Shown: positions 9,290-17,654 of the stretch, piece by piece
Layout of the letters: each line of letters starts with the position of its first letter
How positions within the stretch are numbered: position 1 is the stretch's first letter
Assembly: GCA_036322875.1 (NCBI GenBank)
Contig: AP027925.1
Coordinates: forward strand, 1,116,001-1,180,000
Direction: 5' to 3'
From: Paraimprobicoccus trichonymphae
GTDB taxonomy: Bacteria > Bacillota > Clostridia > Oscillospirales > Acutalibacteraceae
DNA length: 64,000 nt
Translations under genes and position numbers: made by a program
The notes under the pieces: generated by a model
What the model saw: only the letters and a program-made list of their open reading frames with translations
Told to the model about the DNA's origin: nothing
Databases searched by the model: none

Positions 9290-9504
9290 TTTCCCGCTAA
9301 TTTTAAAGAAAGTAGGGGCTTCCATAACACAGGTAACTCACAATATCTTGTCTCCACGATTTTTTGAATTTTGAATCGACAGTAATTTAATATCTTATTT
9401 ATTGCCTTACTTACATCTTTATCCAAAACGAATCTACAGTTATCACAAATAAAAATTCTTTTCGATAGTAAAAATTCAGATTTTTTATAAATACAACGTG
9501 AACA
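9290..9504 (-). pseudogene. TnpB C-terminus with IS200/IS605 right-end hairpin, relic
   Basis: On the minus strand, 9504 to 9376 reads CSRCIYKKSEFLLSKRIFIC and then DNCRFVLDKDVSKAINKIL. This is the TnpB zinc-finger end: CxxC, LS-R-F-C, xxC, DKD (usually DRD) and the NxAxNIL helix. Downstream at 9294-9322 the minus strand has CCCCTAC...TTAGCGGG, a degenerate stem like those at IS605 right ends. The N-terminal part of TnpB, including the RuvC Asp and Glu, is absent, so only a stub remains. Confidence 0.7.
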
Positions 9505-9655
9505 GACTTTGTTTGAAGAAAATCATTTTCTCCTCAAGTTTACATTTAATGAAAATTCCTAAACATTCCTTAAGCATTATCAGAAACAGATTTACCAAAA
9601 TTAAGTGTTTGTGACTATGTCTTTCCATATTAAAGTTTTCCGCAGTTATTGCGCC

Positions 9656-9895
9656 TTGACACTCCGCTTGGCTAAAGACCAAGCGGATTCTTGGTTCTAT
9701 GCCACCAGCAATTACTCGCCTTACGTAAGCTCCATTTCATTTCAAATGTAAATTCCCGTGAGCACCACGGTATTTAATTTTTAATGCCTGAATTTTCAAC
9801 TTGGTTTTCGTTGAAATAGCGTCCCTTATAATTTTAGCATACTATTATTTTTTGTCAATACTGTACGATTCATTTGCTAAAATAAATATTCTCGC
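9656..9895 (-). repeat. IS605-derived short repeat, family A, copy 2
   Basis: On the minus strand it has a left-end TTATTTTAGCAAATGAATC, then a promoter (TTGACA, TATGCTAAAAT), then GCTATTTCAACGAAAACC and a GC-richer stretch, and finally the stem CCGCTTGG...CCAAGCGG at 9664-9686 followed by AGTGTCAA. A stem followed by GTGTCAA is the usual right end of TnpB-bearing IS200/IS605 elements and overlaps the 3' end of their omega RNA. No coding frame is inside, so this is a short non-autonomous derivative. Confidence 0.65.
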
Positions 9896-10041
9896 GGATT
9901 CTATGTAAAAACAAATTGGCTATCTTTATTGGCTTTTTACTCAGAAAATTTGGTTATTTTCTCATGTGATTTTGCAACTTTTATACGTTGTTTGTTTCTA
10001 TTGTTGATACCTTTTATATATTTGGAAAATTTTCTACACTA
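9896..10041. other. Spacer between mobile-element relics
   Basis: No gene recognised. Confidence 0.4.
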
Positions 10042-10929
10042 GACCTGTTTCTAAACTCAAAAAGCCAACCTATGATTATACAAACTTGAAATTAATTTGA
10101 CCCTGAGTAAACCTCTTTTTCCTTTGTTTCTGTAAATTTCTTTACAAATTCTAAATATTTTTATTTCTCTATTAATGTGTTCAATTGTGATTTTTTTTGT
10201 GCTAAAAGCTTATTTTCAATGATTTCTTCTTCAGTGAGAGGATGATTTTTTGTAGCTTTTTTTGGTATTTTAGCATTCGGAAAAAATTTTTGAATTCCTT
10301 GGTACCCCTTATCTGCATAAATTTTAGCTTCTTTCCCGAGTATTTTGGCTAAAGAATTTTTAAATATTACAAAATCGTGTGCTGTGCCGATTGCATTAAA
10401 AACATCAGGTATTTCACGTGTTTTTGCATTAGCTAAAATTTGATATTTTGTTGTGTGCCTCTTTTTTTACCTAAGTATGATAATTTTTGTTTATAATTCG
10501 GCACCTCGATTGGCTGTTCTTCAACATCTGAGAATAACATTTCAAAATTATTTTTTCAGTATTATCGGATTAAAACGTTCTTTAATCTCTTTGATTTTGA
10601 ACTCTTCCGACTGTCTTAACACATCTTTCACCCAAATTATATATTTGCATAGCGTTGATTTTGGTACTTCATAATCCAAAGCCATATGACGCATACTTCT
10701 GTATTCTCGCCAATATTCAAGTGCCATTGTTAATCCGAGTTCAACTGAAAGTCCATTCCTTCCACCTTTTCTGTGTGTCGACCGATACTTCTTTTAAGAT
10801 TTTCAGCATTTTTTTGAATACCGCTTTTGTGACTCCTGTGATTAATTTGAAATTTTGGTCTTCTTGTTTTTGTGATTTTTCATACTTATTTATTTGTTTA
10901 TTTTACCATTTTTTGTTTTTGGACAGGTC
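10042..10929 (-). mobile_element. Second IS5-family element, degraded, 888 bp
   Basis: The ends match as inverted repeats: GACCTGTTTCTAAAC at the left and, inward, GACCTGTCCAAAAAC at the right. On the minus strand a broken transposase shows HRKGGRNGLSVELGLTMALE, WREYRSMRHMALDYEVPKS, AIGTAHDFVIFKNSLAKIL and ADKGYQGIQKFFPNAKIP. The last two are the IS5 DDE neighbourhood and the GYQG block. Several stops and shifts are present. It is related to, but clearly not identical with, the element at 7309-8153. Confidence 0.7.
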
Positions 10930-11089
10930 TACTAGAAAACTAATTTTTTTACGATTTTCAAAGGATATATTAATTTATATCAAGAACTCAAATTACACTA
11001 ACTTGTGTATATTTTACTAAAAAATCTTAAGAAGTCAAAAAAATAATGCGCTCAATTCATCTTAACATAATAAATATTTTAGGTATTTG

Positions 11090-11285
11090 TTAATTACCTC
11101 TGACTAAAGTCAGAGGCTTGGTGCTTCTCTAAAAATTGCGTTCTAATCCTGTAAATTCCCCTCATTGCGAAGGAAGCAAGACAATTTTATAATATCAAAA
11201 AATAACTGTCAAGTGTTATTTATAATATTTAGAACGCAATTCCTCTCATGACTCAAGTTATAAGATTCTTTGCTAGTCAGGTTGA
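11090..11285 (-). repeat. IS200/IS605 relic, family B, copy 1
   Basis: Contains the perfect stem CCTCTGACTAAAGTCAGAGG (11097-11116), followed on the minus strand by the family end. The region between it and the AGGAATTGCGTTCTAA-type left part matches the element at 23121-23342 in inverted orientation. The hairpin plus flanking tetranucleotide is the right end of a TnpB-type IS. Confidence 0.65.
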
Positions 11286-11312
11286 GTTGTTTTGGCAAAA
11301 AATAAAAAAATA

Positions 11313-11340
11313 TTGACATTTTTATAAATATATATAATAT
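11313..11340 (+). promoter_or_regulatory. Promoter region of tmRNA
   Basis: TTGACA at 11313-11318 is followed by a run of TATATATAAT-like sequence. The exact -10 cannot be fixed because several hexamers fit at different spacings. Confidence 0.45.
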
Positions 11341-11379
11341 TATATGTATAGGTTCGAAAATTAAAAACCTATAATGTTA

Positions 11380-11788
11380 ATGGGGACGCAATGGTTTCGA
11401 CGGGAATTGTGAACTTAGGCAAGCGAGTAATGTTTGACGAAACATTAAAAAAACGTTATTTAAATGTTAAACGGAGACGATCCTAACAGAAATAAAAAAG
11501 CCAAGAAAACAGCAAAGGTTTACTCTTTCGGTTGTCCAATGGCTGCTTAATTAAATTTAAGCGATGTTTTCATTTGGAGTGCTACGGCCGTTTGAGAGCA
11601 TAATATTAGTAGTGAACGTGAATTAATGAGTTTCTTTGTAGTTAGTCATGAAGTTTTTAAAGATATCTTAAGAATAAAGTTTTCCAATAATCTTGTTTTT
11701 TAGAGAAAATTTTAAATATTGGATACACTCGTAGAAAACTTAAGCGAATGATTTTCGGACAGGGGTTCGATTCCCCTCGTTTCCACCA
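11380..11788 (+). ncRNA. ssrA: Transfer-messenger RNA
   Basis: tmRNA rescues ribosomes stalled on broken messages. The 5' end GGGGACGCAATGGTTTCGAC is highly characteristic, and the 3' end has the T-arm GGGGTTCGATTCCCC followed by CGTTTCCACCA. The acceptor strands GGGGACG (5') and CGTTTCC (3') pair with two G-U pairs. It is a one-piece molecule of 409 bases with encoded CCA. The candidate tag frame at 11500-11550 reads AKKTAKVYSFGCPMAA-stop; a shorter start at the internal GCA would give AKVYSFGCPMAA. The usual C-terminal LAA is replaced by MAA and there is an internal Cys and Pro, which is unusual. Its partner smpB is not in the window. Confidence 0.95.
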
Positions 11789-11815
11789 CAGCTGGTTATG
11801 TAATTTGATAAAATT

Positions 11816-11847
11816 CATCCTCTTTAAAGTTTTTGGAGGGTGTTTTT
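11816..11847 (+). terminator. Rho-independent terminator after tmRNA
   Basis: CATCCTC (11816-11822) pairs with GAGGGTG (11836-11842), seven base pairs with one G-U, followed by TTTTT. Confidence 0.75.
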
Positions 11848-12090
11848 GAGTTTCAATTTCTAAAAAATAGAAATGCTAATTAGTGAAAAAAATCGTTATT
11901 TTAGTCTTTAATTATTAATATTATTAAAAAAATGCGATAAAAATTTCAAAATTCAATATTTGATTATTAAATTTAATTTTGAACCATTTTTATAGAAAAA
12001 CTTTTAATTTTACATGCACAATATGATAAAATGTAATAGATTATTTAGAAATTGAAAATCACTTAATAAAATATTTATAGGTGAAAAAAT

Positions 12091-12936
12091 TTGATATTAA
12101 GGTTCACAAAAATGCATGGTTGTGGGAATAGTTATGTTTATGTTGATGGCATAAATCAGAATTTAAATAATTTAAATTTGAATGAGTTAAGCATAAAATT
12201 TTCTGACAAAAATTTTGGTATAGGAAGCGATGGTGTTATTTTTATTTTCAATTCAACGATTAGTAACGCCAAAATGAAAATGTTTAATTCAGATGGCAGC
12301 GAAGGCAGTATGTGTGGAAACGGTATAAGATGTACTTATAAATTTTTGCTAGATAAAAAAATAATAAAAAATATAAAAAAAGTAAATATAGAAACCAAAT
12401 CTGGAATCAAGAGTTTATATTTAATTAAAAATGAAAACAATAAAGCCTTAATAAAAGTAAATATGGGAACCCCTGAATTTAATCCTAAAAAAATTCCTGT
12501 ACTTATAAATAAAAAAGAGATAATTCAAGAAAATATTTTAATAAATAATATAAAATATAAAATTAATTGTGTTTCTATAGGAAATCCACATTGCGTAATA
12601 TTTAAAAATGAAATCTCAAATTTAAATTTAAATAAATTTTATTTTTATGATAACATTTTTCCTAAAGGTGTAAATGTAGAGTTTGCTAAAATTTTGAACA
12701 AAAATAAACTCAAATTAAGGGTTTTAGAACGCGGAAGTGGAGAAACTCTTTCTTGTGGAACAGGTGCTTGCGCTAGTGTAGTAATGGGTGTAAAAAATGG
12801 ACTTTTAAAAGAAAATTTTGATATAAAAGTAAAATTGCTAGGTGGCGAACTCACGATTCATTATGATACAATAAAAAATATTGTTTATATGACCGGTGAA
12901 GCAGTAAGCATTTTTGACGGAATGATTAAAATTTAA
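12091..12936 (+). CDS. dapF: Diaminopimelate epimerase
   Basis: Converts LL-diaminopimelate to the meso form for peptidoglycan and lysine. 281 residues, normal length. The TTG start at 12091 is chosen because the chain then begins MILRFTKMHGCGNSYVYVDG, the standard N-terminus, and AGGTGA lies six to eight bases upstream. The two catalytic cysteines are visible, the first in GSMCGNGIRC (about residue 73) and the second in ETLSCGTGACAS (about 220). The substrate motif GNPHCVIF is also present. The gene stands alone after tmRNA, without other lysine genes nearby. It implies that meso-DAP is still made, consistent with the dacF gene in this window and a retained cell wall. Confidence 0.95.
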   Translation: MILRFTKMHGCGNSYVYVDGINQNLNNLNLNELSIKFSDKNFGIGSDGVIFIFNSTISNAKMKMFNSDGSEGSMCGNGIRCTYKFLLDKKIIKNIKKVNIETKSGIKSLYLIKNENNKALIKVNMGTPEFNPKKIPVLINKKEIIQENILINNIKYKINCVSIGNPHCVIFKNEISNLNLNKFYFYDNIFPKGVNVEFAKILNKNKLKLRVLERGSGETLSCGTGACASVVMGVKNGLLKENFDIKVKLLGGELTIHYDTIKNIVYMTGEAVSIFDGMIKI

Positions 12937-13004
12937 AAAGAGTTGTTTTGTTACTTTACAGCCGATTTAAGAGTATAAATAGCTATTAGAAAATTACAAA
13001 GTGA

Positions 13005-13179
13005 ATTTTGAAAATTTTGGAATTCAAAAATGTAAATTCTGTGAAAAATGGTGACTTAAACGGGTTTACAATATAATATTTATTTAAAATAAAATAAATT
13101 GTTGACAAAATTTATTATTTGTAGTTAAGTAGTGTCTAGGGTTAAAACATAAAACAAATATCCAAAGAGATAGAACAAA
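13005..13179 (+). repeat. Duplicated 3' end of prfB plus promoter
   Basis: The sequence around 13030-13110 (for example GTAAATTCTGTGAAAAATGG and AAATAAATTGTTGACAAA) matches the last 90 bases of prfB and the promoter that overlaps its stop codon at 14785-14880. It is the left part of a duplicated segment that continues through the pseudogene 13180-13742. Confidence 0.8.
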
Positions 13180-13742
13180 ATGAAGTTAAAAAAAACAGTG
13201 AAGTTTTTGTCAATATTGTCAATGTGTGTGATTTTAAGTTTGGCGCTTAATGCGGGAAGTGGGGGTCAAGTCGGCCAAGTAGTGGTGATCGAACTATAAC
13301 AATAGACTCAAGCCATTTGGCAATCATTAATAGGGGACTTTCTAATAACACCCTAAAAGTTTTAGAAATTATTGATCGTAATGCTAAGTCTAGCCCAAAA
13401 GTTAGTGAATTGTTTAAAAAATATTCAGAAGCTAAGAATGGAATCTCAAAAAATAAATCATATAAAAATTTGGTACTTATATCGATTGTTTATTTATCGG
13501 TAAAAAACTCTTATGTTTGCGCTGATTTACTTGCATTATGGGATATAAACGGCGATAGTGCCAATAGAATAATTTTAGATATTAAAACTAAAGTGCAAAA
13601 TTTAAAAGACGTTAAAGAAGAAAGTGAAGATCCTTCTAGTCAACGTGGACTTAGCCAACGTGATTTGATTATGATTGCTATCGCAAATCAAACTAGTAGT
13701 AATTGTATATTTAGTAATCATAAATATAGATATTATAAATAA
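13180..13742 (+). pseudogene. Frameshifted duplicate of the exported protein 14961-15800
   Basis: ATG 13180 gives a signal peptide (MKLKKTVKFLSILSMCVILS) nearly identical to that of the gene at 14961. The frame stops near 13300 after VVVIEL. The homologous continuation (RTITIDSSHLAIINRGLSNN) is in another frame and runs to 13742. The match to the intact copy is strong up to about residue 115 (NLVLISIVYLSV versus NLVLASIIYLSV); the tail then differs and the chain is about 90 residues shorter. The copies lie on either side of prfB. No ribosome site supports translation of the second frame on its own. Confidence 0.75.
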
Positions 13743-13757
13743 TGTATAATATTAAAT

Positions 13758-14873
13758 ATGTCAGATATATTAGAACTTGAAAATATAAAAATCAAACTTA
13801 AAAATTTGAAACCTAAAATTGAAGCTTTGAGTGAAGCTTTGGGTTTAGATAGCTTAAAAAATAAAATTGAAAATTTAGAAAAAATTTCCGGTAAAGAAGA
13901 TTTTTGGAATGATGTTAAAAATGCTCAAAAAATTTTAAATGAAATGAATTTGATTAAAAGTAAATTTAGTAATTATATTAATTTAAAAAAAGAATACTTA
14001 GAATTATGTGATTTAGTTAAAATTTGTAGTTTAGAAGAAGATTTGTCTTTAATAGGTGAAATTAAAAATTTATTAAAAAAAATAGAGAAAAATTTAGAAA
14101 TTCAGACTCTTTCTACTTTATTAACAGGAGAATATGATTCAAATGATTCTATATTAACTTTGCACGCAGGTGCTGGTGGAACTGAAGCTCAAGATTGGGT
14201 TGAAATGCTGTACAGAATGTATTATAGGTGGGCTGAAAAACACAAGTTTAAAGTTAGAATTTTGGATTTTTTAGACGGCGAAGAAGCAGGTTTCAAAAGT
14301 ATTTCTATACTAATAGAGGGAAATAACTCTTACGGCTTTTTAAAAGGAGAAAACGGAGTTCACCGGCTGGTGAGAATTTCACCTTTCGATTCTTCCGGCA
14401 GAAGACATACTTCTTTTGCATCTATTGAAGTAATGCCGGAGATTGATAACAGCATAAAAGTAGAAATTTCTCCTGAAGATATAAAATTAGATGTATTCAG
14501 AGCAAGTGGTGCAGGAGGACAACATGTAAATAAAACTTCTTCTGCTGTTAGATTAACACATATTCCTACAGGAATAGTTGTTTCTTGCCAAAATGAAAGA
14601 AGTCAGCATCAAAATAGAGAAATGGCAATGAAAGTATTAAAATCTAAGCTTTTAAAAATAAAAGAAAGAGAACATTTAGAAAAAATAGAAGATATAAAAG
14701 GAAATCAAAAAGAGATTACTTGGGGTTCTCAAATAAGGTCTTACGTTTTTATGCCGTATACTTTGGTAAAGGACCACAGAACAGGCTTTGAAATTGGAAA
14801 TGTAAATTCTGTGATGAATGGTGATTTAGACGGATTTATAACAGAATATTTAAAAAACAAAATAAATTGTTGA
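13758..14873 (+). CDS. prfB: Peptide chain release factor 2
   Basis: Recognises UAA and UGA and triggers peptide release. 371 residues, full length. The stop-codon-reading tripeptide SPF is in VRISPFDSSGRRHTSFAS, and the catalytic GGQ is in RASGAGGQHVNKTSSAVRLT. The usual in-frame UGA and CUUUGAC slippery site near codon 25 are absent: the N-terminus reads straight through (EALGLDSLKNKIENLEK), so the common autoregulatory +1 frameshift has been lost or was never there. A TATAAT lies eight bases before the ATG and there is no clear Shine-Dalgarno. The stop codon overlaps the -35 box of the next gene. Confidence 0.95.
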   Translation: MSDILELENIKIKLKNLKPKIEALSEALGLDSLKNKIENLEKISGKEDFWNDVKNAQKILNEMNLIKSKFSNYINLKKEYLELCDLVKICSLEEDLSLIGEIKNLLKKIEKNLEIQTLSTLLTGEYDSNDSILTLHAGAGGTEAQDWVEMLYRMYYRWAEKHKFKVRILDFLDGEEAGFKSISILIEGNNSYGFLKGENGVHRLVRISPFDSSGRRHTSFASIEVMPEIDNSIKVEISPEDIKLDVFRASGAGGQHVNKTSSAVRLTHIPTGIVVSCQNERSQHQNREMAMKVLKSKLLKIKEREHLEKIEDIKGNQKEITWGSQIRSYVFMPYTLVKDHRTGFEIGNVNSVMNGDLDGFITEYLKNKINC

Positions 14874-14898
14874 CAAAAATTTACTTTTATGGTAACAT
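14870..14898 (+). promoter_or_regulatory. Promoter of the exported protein, overlapping the prfB stop
   Basis: TTGACA (14870-14875) and TAACAT (14893-14898) with 17 bases between. The TGA of prfB is part of the -35 box. The same TTGACA occurs in the upstream duplicate near 13102. Confidence 0.7.
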
Positions 14899-14960
14899 AA
14901 TTATGTAGTGGTTAAAATTAAAACTACAAAATTAATTAAAATAAAAATCAAGGAAATAAA

Positions 14961-15800
14961 ATGAAATTTAAAAAAACAGGAAAATTTTTGTCAATATTGT
15001 CGATGTGTGTGATTTTGGGCCCAGCAATCAATGCAGGAAGTGAACAAAGTAAGTCACATAGTGAGCAAACTATAACAATAAAATCAAAACATCTGGCACT
15101 CATTAATAAGGGACTTTTTAATAACACCCTAGAAGTTTTAGGAATTATTGATCGCAGTGCTATGTCTAGCCCAAAAGTTAGTGGATTGTTTAAAGAATAT
15201 TCAGAAGCTAAGAATGGAGTCTCAAAAAATGAATCATATAAAAATTTGGTACTTGCATCAATTATTTATTTATCGGTAGAAAGCTACAACTCTGGCCTAG
15301 AAATACTTTCATTATTGGGTATAAGTAATAACTTACTGAAAGTTGAAATACTTTCAGATATTGAAAATGAAGCGAAAAAGGTAAAAGAAGTGATAAAGGG
15401 AAAGACAAAAAGTGGAAGTTTATCAAGTGTAGAATCAAATAGTTGTAAAAAAACAACTGAACCTTTTACACCATCGTCGATATCCTCAAAATCAAATTTT
15501 AGCGTAGAAGAACCAACGAATGATAAATTTCCAATAATTTCTGAGAATTTTGATGTTAAAGAAAAAAATTCAGAAAAGCTTAATAGTCAGAAACAAAATG
15601 AAAACCCAACATTAAATTCTACTATCCAAGAAAAATTTTCGGAAAATTTGGGAGAAAGAGTGGTGTTATATACGGAAATACGTGATAAATTAAGAGATGA
15701 ACTTGGTAGAATTGATAGAGAAATAGAATATTTTAAGAAATCTATAAAAAAATTAGTAAAAATTAATGAGGAACTTGGACCTATGGTACAATCTTTATAA
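14961..15800 (+). CDS. Exported protein of unknown function with C-terminal coiled coil
   Basis: 279 residues. ATG 14961 follows CAAGGAAATAAA. A Sec signal peptide is clear: KKTGKF, a hydrophobic core (LSILSMCVILGPAINA) and a small-residue cleavage site before GSEQS. Residues 35-125 form a helical, repeat-like domain shared with the broken copy at 13180-13742. Residues 135-215 are Ser/Asn/Glu-rich and probably disordered. Residues 220-275 are strongly heptad-like (LRDELGRIDREIEYFKKSIK), predicting a coiled coil. I do not recognise the family. Export, low complexity and local duplication are typical of rapidly evolving host-interface proteins; this is inference. Confidence 0.6.
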   Translation: MKFKKTGKFLSILSMCVILGPAINAGSEQSKSHSEQTITIKSKHLALINKGLFNNTLEVLGIIDRSAMSSPKVSGLFKEYSEAKNGVSKNESYKNLVLASIIYLSVESYNSGLEILSLLGISNNLLKVEILSDIENEAKKVKEVIKGKTKSGSLSSVESNSCKKTTEPFTPSSISSKSNFSVEEPTNDKFPIISENFDVKEKNSEKLNSQKQNENPTLNSTIQEKFSENLGERVVLYTEIRDKLRDELGRIDREIEYFKKSIKKLVKINEELGPMVQSL

Positions 15801-15841
15801 TTATAAATGAAAATTTGACAATAAAAAAACACAAATTAAAA

Positions 15842-16066
15842 ATGATTATGATATTAGCATATGTTTATCTTATGTCGTCTTGTTGTTTGAACACTGTTTA
15901 AAAAAAATCTCTTAATGAAAAACAAGCATGTACAAAAGGAACAATAGGAGGATCTGGAATATTAATGATAGAAATGATAATACTAAATTTTATTAAAGAT
16001 TTTAGCTCTTCTGAGTCTATATCATTAGATGTTAGTTTTGATAAATTATTTAATAAAAGTGATTAA
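15842..16066 (+). pseudogene. Short lipoprotein-like frame with an internal stop
   Basis: One continuous frame of 74 codons is interrupted by a TAA at 15899. The first part (MIMILAYVYLMSSCCLNTV) looks like a lipoprotein signal with a Cys-Cys at the end. The second part (EKQACTKGTIGGSGILMIEM) continues in the same frame to 16066 and overlaps the proposed start of sua5. It is either a decayed small lipoprotein gene or chance. Confidence 0.3.
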
Positions 16067-16068
16067 AA

Positions 16069-17073
16069 ATTAAAATATTTTGTAGAAAAGAAATAAACAA
16101 AATTGTAAAAATATTAAAATATGATGGGATAATTGCAATACCAACTGAAACAGTTTACGGATTGGCTGCTAATATGTTTAGTGAAAAAGCTGTTTCTAAA
16201 GTGTATTTTGCAAAAGGTAGACCTTCAGATAATCCATTGATTGTTCATGTGTGTGATTTAAGCATGTTAGAAAAATTAGTAACAGATTTTAATAGCAAAG
16301 CAAAAGTTTTAGCTGAAAATTTTTGGCCAGGACCATTGACTATGATTTTGCCTAAAAATAATCTAATATCTAATTTAGTAAGTGGAAATTTAAATACAGT
16401 TGCCATTAGAATTCCAAATCATGAGATAACACTTGAAGTTATAAAACAATCAAATTTACCATTAGCTGCACCATCAGCAAATATTTCAGGCAGTCCAAGT
16501 CCAACTAAAGTAAAACATGTTTTAAATGATTTAGAAGGAAAAATAGACGGTATATTGGACGGCGGAGATTGTGAAATTGGTTTGGAATCAACTGTAGTAG
16601 ATGTGTCTAATTTAAATAATATAAAAATTTTAAGACCTGGTGCTATAACTAAAGATATGCTAAAAGAAGTTCTTAAAACTGAAATTAAAATAGATAAGTC
16701 TGTTTATCATAAAATCGATGAAAATAAGAAAGTGTCTTCTCCTGGTATGAAATATAAACATTATGCTCCAAAATGTAAAGAAATTTTTTTAGTAAAAGCT
16801 GATAAAATAAAATATACAAATTATGTAAATAATGTAAAAAAAGAAAGTTTGTATGCTTTTTGTTATGATGAAGACATAAGTCTTTTGAAAGTCCCATATA
16901 TATCCTATGGATCTAGGAACAATATAAAAAAGCAAATGAAGAATTTATTCGATAGATTAAGATATGTAGAAAAAATAAAAATAAATCATTTGTATATTCA
17001 TATAGAATTCGATGATAATGCGGTCTATAATAGACTTTTAAGGGCGTCAGGTTTTAATGTAATAAAATTATAG
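16069..17073 (+). CDS. tsaC/sua5: Threonylcarbamoyl-AMP synthase, Sua5 type
   Basis: Makes threonylcarbamoyl-AMP for t6A37 modification of ANN-decoding tRNAs. The YrdC core is clear: AIPTETVYGLAANMF, FAKGRPSDNPLIVHV, LAAPSANISGSPSPT and GLESTVVDVS. After the linker RPGAITKDMLKEVL the SPGMKYKHYAPK motif opens the C-terminal Sua5 domain, so this is the long form (about 335 residues). There is no ATG, GTG or TTG between the upstream TGA and the TTG at 16162, which lies inside the conserved YGLAAN motif and is too late. The N-terminus KIFCRKEINKIVKILKYDG fits the family if translation begins at ATT 16069 or ATA 16075, so a non-AUG start is likely. The start remains uncertain. Confidence 0.85.
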   Translation: MKIFCRKEINKIVKILKYDGIIAIPTETVYGLAANMFSEKAVSKVYFAKGRPSDNPLIVHVCDLSMLEKLVTDFNSKAKVLAENFWPGPLTMILPKNNLISNLVSGNLNTVAIRIPNHEITLEVIKQSNLPLAAPSANISGSPSPTKVKHVLNDLEGKIDGILDGGDCEIGLESTVVDVSNLNNIKILRPGAITKDMLKEVLKTEIKIDKSVYHKIDENKKVSSPGMKYKHYAPKCKEIFLVKADKIKYTNYVNNVKKESLYAFCYDEDISLLKVPYISYGSRNNIKKQMKNLFDRLRYVEKIKINHLYIHIEFDDNAVYNRLLRASGFNVIKL

Positions 17074-17186
17074 CTTGATATTACTGATTTCTTTGTAGTA
17101 TTATCAATCTACTGATTTATTTACATAATCAGGATTGTTTTCAAAACTTTGGAACAAATACATTATTTTAGAAAGGGGTTCATTGC

Positions 17187-17459
17187 ATGAACAAAGCGGA
17201 TTTAGTTTCAAAAATAGCAGAGAAGAGCGGCCTTACTAAAAAGGACTCTGAAAGTGCTTTAACAAGTTTTGTTGAAGCGATTTCAGAAGCACTTGCACAA
17301 GACGATAAAGTTCAAATAATAGGTTTTGGCACTTTTGAGCGTCGCAAACGTGAAAAACGAACCGGAAGAGACCCAAGGTCAGGAGAACCTATCGAAATTC
17401 CAGCTTCTAATATACCCGCTTTTAGAGCAGGTAAGACTTTCAAAGATGCAGTAAATTAA
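17187..17459 (+). CDS. hup: DNA-binding protein HU
   Basis: Small nucleoid protein that bends DNA as a dimer. 90 residues, exactly the family size. ATG 17187 follows GAAAGGGGTT. The N-terminal helices MNKADLVSKIAEKSGLTKKD and the DNA-binding arm GFGTFERRKREKRTGRDPR with the PASNIPAFRAGK end are standard. Codon use is noticeably less AT-biased than the neighbours, as expected for a highly expressed gene. It has its own terminator. Confidence 0.97.
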   Translation: MNKADLVSKIAEKSGLTKKDSESALTSFVEAISEALAQDDKVQIIGFGTFERRKREKRTGRDPRSGEPIEIPASNIPAFRAGKTFKDAVN

Positions 17460-17481
17460 TTGTTTTAACTTAATTTTAAAA

Positions 17482-17517
17482 AATCCTCTGATTTTAAAGT
17501 TAGGGGATTGATTATTT
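17482..17517 (+). terminator. Terminator after hup
   Basis: AATCCTCTGA (17482-17491) pairs with TTAGGGGATT (17500-17509) with G-U pairs. The tail after it (GATTATTTT) is T-rich but interrupted. Confidence 0.6.
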
Positions 17518-17654
17518 TGGTGCAAATAAATAATTTTTTAATTATATTATATACATATTTAGAATTTTTTTATAAAATTTTACGTATATTTATTGATTTA
17601 CTGTAAAATAATAATAAAATATAAAATTTATTTTTAGAAAAGATGTGAATTATT

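Noticed and set aside
10453..11020. Two plus-strand open frames
   Set aside because: They lie antisense to the degraded IS5 transposase, whose minus-strand reading shows clear family blocks.
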